From NCBI RefSeq assembly GCF_963082655.1, contig NC_081552.1, positions 190,476,075-190,540,074 of the forward strand: a stretch of DNA of 64,000 nt. The letters are read 5' to 3'. A program made the position numbers and the translations under genes. Positions 20,395 through 32,780 of the stretch are shown here, piece by piece. Position 1 is the first letter of the stretch, and each line of letters starts with the position of its first letter. This stretch comes from Stomoxys calcitrans (lineage: Eukaryota > Arthropoda > Insecta > Diptera > Muscidae). The notes beneath the pieces are model-generated. The model was not told the origin of the DNA and did not search any database. It saw only the letters and a program-made list of their open reading frames with translations.

Positions 20395-21545
20395 ACAAGT
20401 GAGAAAGGGCCAAAATCGGGGCGGTGCCTACTGTATAATCCCTACACCTACCCTATAAGTACTATGTGGGAGCAATACTAATTCCGATCCAATTTTGATA
20501 GACCTCGGCGGATGTTGTCAGGTGGGTTATTAAACAATTCCTCTCTAATTTTAAACGTACGGTTGACAAATGGCAACATTGCTGTAAATTACCCAAAATC
20601 TGGCGAACATAAATATGGGAGATATATCTAAATCTGCACCGATTTTGAGCAAACTTCTCAGATATTGTGGAAGTCGTCGAGGAAAGCGTTATGAAAATTT
20701 TGGCAAGATTGGTCAATAAATGCGCTTGCAGTGGCTCCTGGAGTGAAGATCGGGCAATATACATATATGAGAACTATATGTAAATCTGGGCCGATTTCTA
20801 TGAAATTCACCAGAAATGTCGAGAGTCAAGAGAAAATCCTTCCTGCCAAATTTCGAGAGAATCGGTAAACAAAAGAGCACTTTATTGCAATATTTATCAA
20901 AATCGGACGAACATATATGTGGGAGCTATATCTAAATCAGAACCAATTTCGCGAAAAGTTCTCCAATACTGTGGCAGTCATCTAGGAAAGCGTTTTCCAA
21001 AGTTTTGGCAAGATTGGTCAATAAATGCGCTTGTTGCAACTCTAGAAGTAAAAACCGGCGGTATGTACATATGAGAGCTATATCTTTATCTGAACCGATT
21101 TCTATGATATTTACCAGAAATGTCGAGAGTCAAGAGAAAATCCTTCCTGCCAAATTTCGAGAGAATCAGTTAACAAATTACCATTTTATTGCATTATTAC
21201 TGCAAATCGGACGAACATGTATATGGGAGATATATCCAAATATGAACCGATTTTTTCCAATTTCAGTAGGCTTCGTCTCTAGGCCGAAAAACATGCCTGT
21301 AACGAATTTGAAGATGATCGGATGAAAACTGCGACCTGTAGTTTGTACACAAATTAACATGGACAGATGGCCAGACGGACAGACAGACATACGGACATAG
21401 CTAAATCGAGTCAGAAAGTGATCCTGAGTCGATCGGGTCTCAATCTCTCTTCCTTCCGGGTCTATCTGTCTTCCTTCCGGGTGTTACAAACAAATGCACT
21501 AAGTTATAATACCATGTACCACAGTGTGGTGTAGGGTATAATAAC
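20395..21545 (-). mobile_element. HINE-like element, type T3, opposite orientation
   Basis: Begins 'aacaagtgagaaagggcca' with the hairpin-like 'tcggggcggtgcctactg' and 'cctacacctaccctataag'. T3 units follow, then 'agacggacagacagacat', 'aaagtgatcctgagtcgat' and an end at 'accacagtgtggtgtaggg'. A 24-26 bp duplication ('cttccgggt...ctatctgtc') lies at 21450-21482. Confidence 0.65.
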
Positions 21546-21880
21546 GGGAAAAAACTCCACAGTTTATGAAAGAGGAGGCAAACAGAGAATAATTTGGTTA
21601 CTTTTCGATACCCGAATCTGAATTGACTTTGATAAAATTTAGCAAAGGCTTCCAGATGAGACCTGCAAACATTCCATACCAAATTTCATGCAAATTCGTT
21701 GAAAACTGTAGTAACTACGCTCCGATTATTGTAAATCGGACGAATTATATATATGGGAGTTATATCTAAATCTGAACCTAATTTTACCAAAACTGGTAGT
21801 GTTTGTCTTGGGCTAAAGAACGTGATTTATGAAAATTTTCGTAATGATTGGATAACAAATGTGATCTCCACCACCTTAGT
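21546..21880. repeat. T3 fragment
   Basis: One T3-like unit ('tatatatgggagttatatct', 'gattggataacaaatgtg') abuts the T1 element at 21882. The earlier part is unassigned. Confidence 0.45.
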
Positions 21881-21881
21881 C

Positions 21882-22720
21882 ACCTTAAGTTCGGCCGGGC
21901 TGAACTTTGGATGCCCACCACCTCGGGTATATATGTAAACCCCCTTTCGACACAATCCGATGAAAATTGGATATCTTATGCACCCAAATCCGGCACGGAC
22001 ATTGAGTGGTCTTATACATATATAAGTCAATTTTGAATTTTGTATTTCAAATTCCAACAAAATCGGGTTATAAATAAAGCTTTTATGAGCTTAAGACCCT
22101 TAACCGACATATCGGTCTATATGACAGCTCCATCTAAATACAGTCCTATTTTTACCATATTTGGGTCGAATGGAGGGTGGCCTAAAACTACTCATTGTTT
22201 CAAACTTCAGTGAAATTGAATAAAATATAATGCTTTTATAGGCTTCAGACCCTTTATCGGGAAATCAGTCTAAATGGCAGCTATATCTAAATATAGTCCG
22301 AGCCGAACCACACTTAAGTCAGATGTGGGGAGGCTTAAAATTACTGACTGTTTAAAATTTCAGCAAAATCGGATTAAAAATTGAGTTTTTATGGTCATTA
22401 GACCCTTTATCGGAAAATCGGTCTATATAGCAGCTATATCCAAATACGGTCCGATTTCCCCCGTTCAAGAAGTTAACCAGCGTGCATCAAAATAAGGTAT
22501 CTGTGCTAAATTTCAGCTCAATGTCTCAATTTTTGAAGCCTGTAGACTGATTACAACAGACGGATAGACGGACAGACACACGGACATCGTTTAATCATCT
22601 TAGAATTTTACGACGATCCGAAATATATATACTTTGTGGGGTCGGAAATTGATATTTCGATGTGTTGCAAATGGAATGACTAAATGAATATACCCCTATC
22701 CTAAGGTGGTGGGTATAAAA
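21882..22720 (-). mobile_element. HINE-like element, type T1, short
   Basis: Palindrome end at 21887-21907 (one mismatch), 'ggatgcccaccacctcggg', four diverged T1 units, 'acggacagacacacggaca', 'gatatttcgatgtgttgca' and GGTGGGTATAAAA at about 22708-22720. Both ends are present. Confidence 0.75.
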
Positions 22721-23039
22721 ACGACAGACGAATTATCAGCACAGAAAGGATAAGCGGACAGACGGACATGGCTAAGCCGAATCAGCAAGACTTTCTGAGT
22801 TGAATTACACATTTTATCACAGTCACAGTAGTGGTACAGGGTACAGTTTGTTGTTTTGTAATAAATTCTATATAAATGTATACTTAGTTTACAAATTTTA
22901 GGCTAGGACCTGAAATATTCAACTGGATTTCTTTCTTCTTATCGTAAACCTATCGCCGTAATATTTTCCGATCCCCTAGGATCAAAAGGGAAAAAATGGA
23001 AAAGGAAATGCGTTTCAAATAAAAATATTTTTTTTTTTC
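22721..23039. other. Repeat-derived spacer
   Basis: A T3-like tail fragment ('cagacggacatggctaagc') near 22750, then AT-rich sequence. No gene is seen. Confidence 0.4.
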
Positions 23040-24151
23040 ATTAAAGCTTCTAGGAACCGAATAAAAATGATCGAGAGACCGGCTTACATGGGATCCATAT
23101 CAGGTTATAGACTGATTTGGACCGAATTTGGCACAGTTGTTGGAAGTCATAACAAAACACTTCATGCTCAATTTCAGCCAAATGGGACAAAAATTGCGGC
23201 TTGCAAGGGTTCAAGAAGTAAAATCGGGAGATCGGTTCATATGGGAGCTATTTCAGTTTATAGAACGATTTAGACCCTGCTTAACACAGTTGTTGGAAGT
23301 CATAAGGGAACACCACGTGCGAAATTTCAGCTAAATCGGACAAAAATTACGGCTTGTAAGAACTCAAGAAGTCAAATCGGGAGATTGGTTCATATGGAAG
23401 CTATATCAGGTTATAGACCGATTTGAACCGTACTAGGCACAGAGTTGTTATAACAGAACACCACATGTATAATTTCAGCCAAATCGGACAAAAATTTAGG
23501 CTAGTAAGGACTCAAGAAGTCAAATCGGAAGATATGTTTATATGGGAGCTATATCAGGTTATACACAGATTTAAACCGTAATTGGCACAATTATTGGAAG
23601 TCAAAATATTAGAACACTTTGTGCAAAATTTCAAGTAAATCGGACAACAATCGCGGCTTCCAGGGGCTCAGGAAGTCAAATATGAAGATCGGTTTATATG
23701 GGAGCTATATCAGGTTATAAACCGATTTGGACCGTACTTGGCTTCTTTGTTGAGAATCATAACAAAATGCTTTATGCAAAATTTCAGCCAAATCGGATGA
23801 AAATTGAGGCTTCCAGGGGCTCCAGAAGTCAAATGGCGAGATCGGTTCATATGGGAGCTATACAAGATTCTTGACCGATTTGAACCGTACTCGGCACAGT
23901 TATTGAAAGTCACAACGGAACGCCACATGCAAATTACGGTTTCCAGGGGCTCAAGAAGTCATATACGGAGATCTGTTTATATGGGAGCTAAATCTAAATC
24001 TGAACCGATATGACACATTCACAAACCCCAACGACCAACAACAATATTATGTATCTGTACAAAATTTTAAGCGGCTAGCTTTACGCGTTCGACCACTATC
24101 GTGATTTCAACAGAGGGGCAGACGGACACGGCTAGATCGACTCAGAACGTC
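23040..24151 (-). mobile_element. HINE-like element, type T2, fragment
   Basis: Seven T2 units ('tatatgggagctatatcagg', 'aatttcagccaaatcggac'), then 'ggcagacggacacggctaga' and 'cgtcgagacgatcatg', where it is cut by the I-group retrotransposon. The palindrome end is absent. Confidence 0.65.
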
Positions 24152-26080
24152 GAGACGATCATGTGCTCGGCTAAACCTAGGGGTCTCAATGTTAACCCAG
24201 AAAAGACCAAAATATGCCTGTTCACGAGAAAGACAACAGTGGACCAATTTAACGCTATCCGACAAGGTCAAATACTTAAGTGTGATCTAGGACAGGAAAC
24301 TGAATTGGAAGTGTTACATTCAGCAGCGTATCGAGAAGGCTGACAGATGTTGGTCACTATGTAGACAGGCCGTAGGTTCGAAATGGGTCCTGAATCCGAG
24401 GAAAGTCCACTGGATCTTTAGGAGAGTGATTAGACCAATACTTACTTACACCTCAGTAGTTTGGTGGACTGCTATGGAAAAAAAGTGTAACTTAAGGACC
24501 ATACAACAGGTTCAGAAAACATGTTGTCTTGGCATAGGCGGAACGATGACCATGCCCACTAGGGCACTGGAGACTATTCAAGATATCCGACTCATAGGCA
24601 TACATGTTAAGTGCAAAGCAGCCATTGTGGCTAAGAGACTTAGGGCTGGAAGCTATATCTAAATCTGAATCGATTTCTGTGAAATTCAACAGCGATTTCG
24701 GAAGTAATAAGGGAATCGTATGTGCCAAATTTTTTGGGAATCGGTTAAGAAATGAAGAAATTTTTGCAATATTACCCCAAATCAGATGAATTTAATATGG
24801 GAGCTACATTCAAATCTGAACCGATTTTGACCAAAATCCCCATGTTTCGTTGTAGGCGTAGTAGTAAGCATTATGTTAAATTTAGAGAAGATCGATTGAT
24901 AAACCCAAGGGCTGTAGAAGTGAAAATCGGGCGAAACATACAGCGATGAACGAATAGATTGCGCAAAGGAACAGTTCATGCCAAAGCGGTATAAACGAGG
25001 CGACGATAGGAAACTTGGGAGGAATGAAAGAGGTTTCCGATCGGATAACTAAGACAACACTTGAGGTCGTGTGCTAGGCCCTGCAGCCAGCGGCACAGTC
25101 TTGGATTGGCGAAACCCTAATATTGCCATGGATGGATCAAAGCTAGAGGACAGAGTGGGCCTGGGGGTCTACATTGGGAATCCAGGGACTGAGATCTTAT
25201 TTTAGACTGCCTGACCATAAAACGGTTCTGCAGGCGGAGATCCAGGCGATCACGGAATGGGTGAAGTGATGTGGTGTTAGCGGGAGGTCGTCGTGTGTGA
25301 ATGTCTTTGTGGATAGTAAACTGGCCTTCTGGGCAGTAAAAAGCAGGACGGTAAGATTAACAACAGTCTTGCAGTGTATAAAGGAGATGAACGCCTTCTC
25401 TGAGAATGACACAATCCGCATCGTTTGGTTGCCGGGCCATAATGGAGTGAAAGGGAATGCAAAAGCAGACGATTTGGCAGTGAAGGCCAGAGAACGTCCG
25501 TCAATAAACTTGGTTAATCTGAAGCCTTTTGGGTCGACGCAATCTGAGTTAACGGCGTGGGCGACGAAGGCCCATTGTAATCCTGAGGAACAGCGAAACG
25601 GTCGGTAGGACGGCGAAAATCCTATGGGGCGATCCGTTTCGTGAGATGACGAGGCTATTACTGAATGGAGGTAAGAAGGAGGTCAGTATAGCTATTGGTA
25701 TCATAACGGGACACATAGGACTACGAGCTCACTTATGTAATATCGGTGCGGCAAGTGATAGCGTGTGTAGGGCATGCGAGGAAGATGATGACATGTTGGA
25801 GCATTTCTTATGTCATCGCCCGGCTGTCGCGTCTAACAGATACCAGCACTTAAGTGGCGACACAACACCAAACATGAACTAACTTAGGGCCGTGGCATGA
25901 ATAACATTTAAGGACTTTGTAAGTAGCACCAAATCCCTAAATTAAAATTTTCTTTTTAGAGGTTACTTTATAGTTTTTAGAGCACAACAAGCCGATTACT
26001 AGCTTAGGTGTATATCCATAATGGCATGGGGCAGATTCATATACGCACCCTTTTTTCAACCTACCCTTTTTTAAGAAAGG
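24152..26080 (+). mobile_element. I-group non-LTR retrotransposon (RT end, RNase H, zinc knuckle)
   Basis: 5' truncated and broken. 24160-24640 encodes the C-terminal part of reverse transcriptase ('RGLNVNPEKTKICLFTRKTT', then 'RPILTYTSVVWW'). 25129-25610 encodes RNase H with all four acidic positions visible across frameshifts: MDGSK, QAEIQAI, VDSKLAFWA and KADDLAVKA, with 'IVWLPGHNGVKGN'. 25646-25880 encodes a C-terminal finger, CRACEEDDDMLEHFLCHRP. The 3' UTR runs to about 26080. A T3 fragment sits at 24651-24950. RNase H plus this terminal finger places it in the I/LOA/R1 group; the exact clade is not settled. Stops and frameshifts show it is dead. Confidence 0.8.
24651..24950 (+). repeat. 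T3 satellite insert within the retrotransposon
   Basis: Two T3 units ('agctatatctaaatctgaat', 'gaagatcgattgataaac') interrupt the retrotransposon after 'ctaagagacttagggctg'. No target duplication was clear. Confidence 0.55.
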
Positions 26081-26527
26081 AACCTAAAACACCACCTTAG
26101 CAAGTCGGTTGAGGGCTAAAATATTCTACAACAATATTGCTCACAGTCTTGTCATTAATATAGCCAAATACAGTAACAATAAAACGAAATTTAAGACTAA
26201 TGTCTGGAAGAAGAAACTACCCTCCATCTTGTTTGGTTACTTTACGACGGAAACTTTTAAAATGCTGATACACGTGTCTTCTCTTTTTTCCCCCTCTTTC
26301 ATAATCCGTTCAGTTTTTCCTGTTATTTTGGAAAAAGTTGAATTTTGTCCCACAGTGATATTAAAACTAAAATACAATTTATAAAATTAATTTCACATTG
26401 AATATAACTACCCGTATCGAAAAGCAACTAGTTTAATCAAACACCTTAACCCATTAACGTCTGACCCTCGATTCCCCCCCGTCAAAAGTAGTAGGCTTAT
26501 GGGTATAAAAATAAATTTATGGCGTTT
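26081..26527. other. Unassigned spacer
   Basis: AT-rich sequence up to the TATACCC end of the next element; a C-run at 26471-26479. No gene is seen. Confidence 0.45.
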
Positions 26528-28897
26528 AGTTTTTATACCCGCCACCATAGGATGGGGGTATACTAATTTCGTCATTTCGTTTGTAACACTTCGCAATATT
26601 CGTCTAAGATCTTATAAAGTATATATATTCCTGATCGTAATGACGTTTTAAGACGATCTAGCCATGTCCGTCCGTCCATACGTCTGTCGAAATCACGCTA
26701 ACTTTCGACGGAGTAAAGCTAGGCGCTTGAAATTTTGCACAAATTTCAAAACTTCTTGCCAATGTAGGTCGATTGGTATTATAAATGGGTCATATGGGTT
26801 AATGTTTTGATATAGCTGCCATATAAACCGATTTTGGATCTTGACATCTTGAGCCACTAGAGGGCGCAATTCTTATCCGATTTGGCTGAAATTTTGCATT
26901 AAGTTTTCTGTTACGAATTCTAACACCTGTGTCAAGTATGGTTGAAATCGGTGCACAACCTGATATAGCTGCCATATAAACCGATCTTGGATCTTGACTT
27001 CTTGGGCCACTAGAGGGCGCAATTCTCATCCGATTTGTCTGAAATTTTGCACGAAGTGTTTTGTTATGTTTCCCAACAACTGTGCTAAGTATGGTCCAAA
27101 TCCATCCATAACCTGATATAGCTGTCATATAAACCGATATTTGATCTTGACACCTTGAGCCACTAGAGGGCGCAATTCTCATCCGATTTGTCTGAAATTT
27201 TGCACGAAGTGTTTTGTTATGTTTCCCAACAACTGTGCTAAGTATGGTTCAAATCCGTCCATAACCTGATATAGCTGCCACATAAACCGATCTGCGATCG
27301 TTATTTCTTGAGCCACTAGAGGGCGCAATTCTTATCCAATTTGGCTGAAATTTTGCATGAAGTGCTTTGTTACGACTTACAACAACTGTGTCAAGTATGG
27401 TTGAAATCGGTGCACAACCTGATATAGCTGCCATATAAACCGATCTTGGATCTTAACATCTTGTGCAACTAGAGGGCCCAATTCCTATCCTATTTGGCTG
27501 AAATTTTGCATGAAGTGTTTTGTTATGTTTCCCAAAAACTGTTCATAGTATGGTTGAAATCGGTCTATATTCTGATATAACTGCCATATAAACCGATCTT
27601 GGATCTTGACATCTTGGGCCACTAGAGGGAGCAATTCTCATCCGATTTGTCTGAAATTTTGCACGAAGTGTTTTGTTATGTTTCCCAACAACTGTGCTAA
27701 GTATGGTTCAAATCCGTCGATAACCTGATATAGCTACCTCATAACCCGATCTGGGATCTTGACTTCTTGAGCCACTGGAGGGCGTATTTCCTATCCAATT
27801 TGACTGAAATTCAGCATGAAGTGTTCTGTTATGATTTTCAACAACTGTGTTAAGAATGGCTCAAATCGGTCCATAACCTGATATAACTGCGATATAAACC
27901 GATCTGGGATCTTGACTTCTTGAACCACTAGAGGGCGCAATTCTTATCCGATTTGGCTGAAATTTTGCATGAAGTGTTCCGTTACGACTTCCAACAACTA
28001 TGATAAGTTTGGTTTAAATCAGTCCATAACCTGAAATAGCTGCCATATAAACCGATCTTGGATCGTGACATCTTGAGCCACTAGAGGGCGCAATTCTCAT
28101 CCGATTTGTCTGAAGTGTTTTGTTATATCTCCCAACAACTGTCCTGATACAGCTGCCATATAAACCGATCTCCCGGTTATGTGTTTCTTGAGCCCCTACA
28201 AGGCGCAATTCTTATTCGAATGGACTGAAAGATTACCCAATGATTTCTACTATGGTTTTCAACATTCAATTCATTTATGGCCCGAATCGGTCTATAGCTC
28301 CAATAGCATAAAAATTATTATCCATTATTCTTTGTTTGCCTAAAAAGAGCTACTGTTCAAAAAACTCGACATATGAGATGGTCGAGGGTATATAAGATTC
28401 GGCCCGGCCGAACTTAGCACACTCTTGCAAATTTCGCCCATGAACATTCCACTAAGAAACAGGAGCAAACTTATCGCATATCAATGAGTGCAGTCCGATT
28501 TAAGTTTAAGCTCAATGATAAGGGGCCTCCTTATTATAGCCGAGTCAGAACGGCATGCCGTCGTGCGACACCTCTTTGGAGATAGTACCTCATAAATGTT
28601 GCCAGCAGTAGGAGGGGAAAACCATCGCTAAAAATTATTTTCGATGGTCTCGCCAGGATTCGAACCCTAGGGTTCAGCGTCATAGCCGACTCCGAACGGC
28701 GTGCCGTAGTGCGACACCTCTTTGGAGAGAAGTTTTACATGGCATAGTACCTCATAAATGTTGCCAGCAGTAGGAGGGGAAAACCATCGCTAAAAATTAT
28801 TTTCGATGGTCTCGCCAGGATTCGAACCCAAGGGTTCAGCGTCATAGGCGGACATGCTAACCTCTGTGCTACGGTAGCACACTCTTACTTGTTTTAA
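26528..28897 (+). mobile_element. Full-length HINE-like element, type T2, nine-unit array
   Basis: The clearest complete element. Left end 'tttttatacccgccaccata' with 'gggggtatactaatttcgtc', then 'aagtatatatattcctgatc' and 'catgtccgtccgtccatacg'. Nine units of 152-154 bp follow (landmark 'gccactagagggcgcaattc' at about 26853, 27006, 27160, 27311, 27464, 27617, 27771, 27923 and 28077). The right palindrome is at 28394-28415, then 'tagcacactcttacttg'. A SINE (28427-28874) is inserted between palindrome and terminus. Because 153 is a multiple of three, frames stay open through several units; this is not coding. Confidence 0.8.
28427..28874 (-). mobile_element. tRNA-derived SINE (family 1), copy S3, internally duplicated
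   Basis: Flanked by a perfect 12 bp duplication TAGCACACTCTT (28415-28426 and 28875-28886). The body is duplicated: 28540-28685 and 28686-28847 both run from the 'ccgagtcagaacgg' region to the B box and 'gcgtcatag'. The second unit keeps 17 bases ('agaagttttacatggca') that the first has lost. Two B boxes are therefore present but only one A-box head (28848-28874). Confidence 0.85.
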
Positions 28898-30547
28898 TAT
28901 ATTTAGAACCCATTAAATGCAACAAGACAAAAAATGGTTTCCCGAACTCTTACTCAAAAATTATTTGTTTGAATTTTTTTTTTTGATATACAAAATTTGC
29001 GTCTTTCGACAAGTCAATTGTCCTCCAAAACATGACCTTACATGAGGGAGAAAAATATTTTTGACAAGTTTCATTCGTCTACTTTACGTCAATTCAAATT
29101 TCATAAGGATACCTCTTTCTTTACTCGAGTTGGAATTTCTATAAGACACCTCTATTCTTGGGAATTTTTTCTACCCATTCGTTGTTAATGGGTTAATGTT
29201 CCTCTAAATTCGTAATGCCCATAGTTCACTGAACTACAATAGAATTATTAACAGAAAAAAAAACTCAATACGCAAATGCCAAACAATGTGTTTATTGAGA
29301 TATTCTCAAGGGGATTATTTACGGATTATAATACGTCGCTTCATTTAAGTAAATTCCGGTATTGTCTAAACCTTCATTAGAATGAATTTAGAAAATAAAA
29401 CGCTATTCAGCAAAAATCTAATTAGAAAATTATCAATGAGTAACTTCTGCCCGGCTGCCGTCTCTACAGCAAGAGATCAATGGCGCAGCTGTCGCCACAA
29501 CTCCAAAAAGGGGAAAAATGGAAACATTTAAAAAGCCATAAAATCCAAATTAGAATTTAGAATAAAAATAAAAAAATAAATATTCAGCATTGGCACCTTT
29601 CGCAAACCAACAAAGACGAATATAAATTTCTTCAATTTAAACATAACAAACATAAAAATTTGTAAGATTTTATTTAATGAGGGACAGACGGACAAACATT
29701 GGGCCCATATATTGCCAGCGATATGGAATTGCCAAAAACCAGATGACCCCAGACATTTAATCAAGAATCACGTAGCACCTTTGTGGAGATTCCTTAGCGC
29801 TTGTTGTGGTTGTTGTTGTTGTTGGCTTCATAATAAATTCAATAGAATCTCAGTGAAGGCAATCCATAATACGTATGTATCTGATTTAAGTTTTATATTG
29901 ATTACCATCATAGCGCGGTGTTCTGGCCAGCTTGGCCAAGGTTACCGTGGAAAGTTCCAGTCTAGAATAAGTGTTGGTGGAATTGGATTAATCTAATCCG
30001 GCAAAGCAAGGTGAAAATATTTTCGGCATATATTAAAGAACTGGTAAATTTCAAAAAAAAAAAAAAGTTTCACACATAATTTTTCAAGCATTTCACAATC
30101 AAATATTCAAGCCATTTGAAAGTAGAGGAAATGTTTCTAACAGCCTTTTGTTTGGGCAGATAATGTAAAGGAAAAATACAAAACAAAATTGTTTTTCATT
30201 ACGGCATAATTAAGAAAAAGTTGCTTTGGAAATATTTCCAAACCCTTTATGATCTTGCGATAACTTTTTTTACGTGTTCCGAAATAGAATAGAGACACTG
30301 CCTCGTGCATCTTTAGAACGAATAAGGATAGTAACTTGAAAGTTTGCATCAATGCCTCTTATTGATATAGAATGGTTAGAATTCTAAATAACCCAAATAG
30401 ATGATATTAGACCCATAAAAATCGACCCCTCGATTTGACTTATTGAAACTTCAATGTAAAGAGGATCCTCCATTATCTCAACCGCGGACACTGACCTACC
30501 AGTGGTGTCACCGGACGTAGCTACGAGATACACATTTTCTATAGTTC
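28898..30547. other. Unassigned AT-rich region
   Basis: Apart from TTG repeats near 29809-29824 and an A-run at 30057-30067, nothing is recognised. No exon-like sequence was found on either strand. Confidence 0.45.
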
Positions 30548-30585
30548 TCTATATAGGGGTCGTGTAGCGCAAAGGTTAGCATGTC
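30548..30585 (+). mobile_element. SINE family 1, head fragment
   Basis: 'gtagcgcaaaggttagcatg' matches the A-box head of the SINE. Similarity ends at 'tcctacaac', before the B box. Confidence 0.5.
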
Positions 30586-31018
30586 CTACAACAACTTTCA
30601 ATAATTGACTAGTTCTCAAAGAAAACGTATAAAAGCTGCCCCGAAGATGACAATAGAAACCCGCTGGGAAATTCTAATGCCATGGTTGGGAAAGTATCTG
30701 TGGTCCAACTGTCGGAAAATGTTTACTTCTCTAGAGAAAGTTCAATAAGAGATTGAGGCTAATAGATTTCGCCGCTGCAAAAAAAAAATGGTAGTAAGCA
30801 GCAACGGATTTCAACATTGTGATAAACAATGGTTAACCTTCGATCAAAAGGTGAGCAACCAAATTGTTCACATTGTGATAGATGACTATCGACTCGAGGA
30901 TCATTAGCTTGTTGCAGCAAAGATTGACACCTGTCTAAGCGTAGCGGAAAACGATACCAATGATGCACAGCTGCTAGAAGAAATCACTCCTTGTTCGACG
31001 CACAGACCAAATCATGCA
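30586..31018. other. Unassigned spacer
   Basis: No recognisable gene or repeat; ends next to the T2 element at 31019. Confidence 0.4.
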
Positions 31019-32145
31019 TAACAAGTAAAAGCGTGCTAAGTTTGGCCGGGCCGAATCTTATATATCCTCCACCATGGATCGCATTTTTCGAGTTCTTTTC
31101 CCGGCATCTCTTCTTAGCCAAAAAAAGGATAAAATAAAAGATTTGCTCTACTATTAGAGCGATATCAAGATATGATCCGTTTCGGACCACAATTAAATTA
31201 TATGTTGGAGATTTGCCAATTCGAATAAGAATGGCACAATTTAGGGACTCAAGAAGTAAAATAGAGAGATCGATTTATTTGGGAGCTGTATCGGGCTATA
31301 GACCGATTTAGACCATAATAAACACGTACGTTGATGGTCATGAGAGCATCCGTCATACAAAATTTCAGGCAAATTGGATAATAATTGCGACCTCTAATGG
31401 CTCAAGAAGTCAAGGTCCCAGATCGGTTTATATGGCAGCTATATCAGGTTGTGAACCGATTGGCACAGTTGTTGAAAGTCATAACAAAATACGTCGTGCA
31501 AAATTTCATTCCAATCAGATAAGAATTACGCCCCCTAGGGGCTCAAGAAGTCAAGACCCAAGATCGATTTATATGGCAGCTATATCAGGTTATGGACCGA
31601 TTTGAACCATACTTGACACTGTTATTGGATACTATAACAAAACACGTCGTGCAAAATTTCTTTCCAATCGGATTAGAATTGCGCCCTCAAGAGGCTGAAG
31701 AAGTCAAGAGCCAAGATCGATTTATATGGCAGCTATATCAGGTTATTGACCGATTTGAACCTAACATAGCACAGTTGTTGGATACCATAACAAAACACAT
31801 CGTGCAAAATTGCATTTCAATCGGATAAGAATTGCGCACTCTAGTGGATCAAGAAGTCAAGACCCCAGATCGGTTTATATGGCAGCTATATCAGGTTATT
31901 GACCGATTTTAACCTAACTTTGCACAGTTGTTGGAAGTCATAGCAAAATTTCATTCCAATCGGATAAGAATTGCGTCCTCTAGAAGCTCAAGAAGTCAAG
32001 ACCCAAGATCGGTTTATATGGCAGCTATATCAGGTTATTGGCCGATTTGAACCATACTTGGCACAGTTGTTGGATACCATAACAAAACACGTCGTGCAAA
32101 ATTACATTCCAATCGTATAAGAATTGCGCCCTCTAGAGGCTGAAG

Positions 32146-32435
32146 TAGCGCAGAGGTTAGCATGTTCGCCTATGACGAAACCTGGCGAGACCATCAGAAA
32201 AAAAATTTCAGCGGTGGTTTTCCCCTCCTAATGCTGACAACATTTGAGAGGTACTATGCCATGTAAAACTTCTCTCCAAAAGAGGTGTCGCACTGGGGCA
32301 CGCCGTTCGGACTCGGCTATAAAAAGGAGGCCCCTTATCATTGAGCTTAAACTTGAATCGGACAGCACTCATCGATATGTGAGAAGTTTGCCCCTGTTCC
32401 TTAGTGGAATGTGCATGGGCAGAATTTGCATTTGC
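32146..32435 (+). mobile_element. tRNA-derived SINE (family 1), copy S4
   Basis: Flanked by an 11 bp duplication with one mismatch (AGAGGCTGAAG at 32135-32145, AGAGGCTCAAG at 32436-32446). The head starts 'tagcgcagaggttagcatg' but has lost the B-box segment ('tatgacg|aaacctggcgag'), so this copy should lack a working internal promoter. The body and the 'gcagaatttgcatttgc' tail are intact. Confidence 0.85.
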
Positions 32436-32544
32436 AGAGGCTCAAGAAGTCAAGACCCCAGATCGGTTTATATGGCAGCTATATCCAAACATGGACCGAT
32501 ATGGCCCATTTACAATACCAACTGACCTACACTAATAAGAAGTA

Positions 32545-32780
32545 TTGGATTGCCCAAAAATTAATTGCGGATTTTTTAAAAGAAAGTAAATGCATTTTTA
32601 ATAAAACTTAGAATGAACTATAATCAAATATACTTTTTTTACACTTTTTTTCTAAAGCAAGCTAAAAGTAACAGCTGATAACTGACAGAAGAAAGAATGC
32701 AATTACAGAGTCACAAGCTGTGAAAAAATTTGTCAACGCCGACTATATGAAAAATCCGCAATTACTTTTTGGGCAACCAA
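32545..32780. mobile_element. Mariner-type MITE, 236 bp, copy 1
   Basis: Ends TTGGATTGCCCAAAAA and 'tttttgggcaaccaa', with TA on each side (32543-32544, 32781-32782). Inner TIR 'taattgcggattttttaaa' pairs with 'aaaaatccgcaattac'. There is no open frame. It lies in the T2 element, where 'agtatttgtgcaaaatttca' is the uninterrupted form at 35508. Confidence 0.88.

Noticed and set aside
26799..28208. Several 60-127 aa repetitive open frames on the - strand
   Set aside because: They are read-through of 153 bp satellite units whose period is a multiple of three; there is no start context, splice signal or domain.
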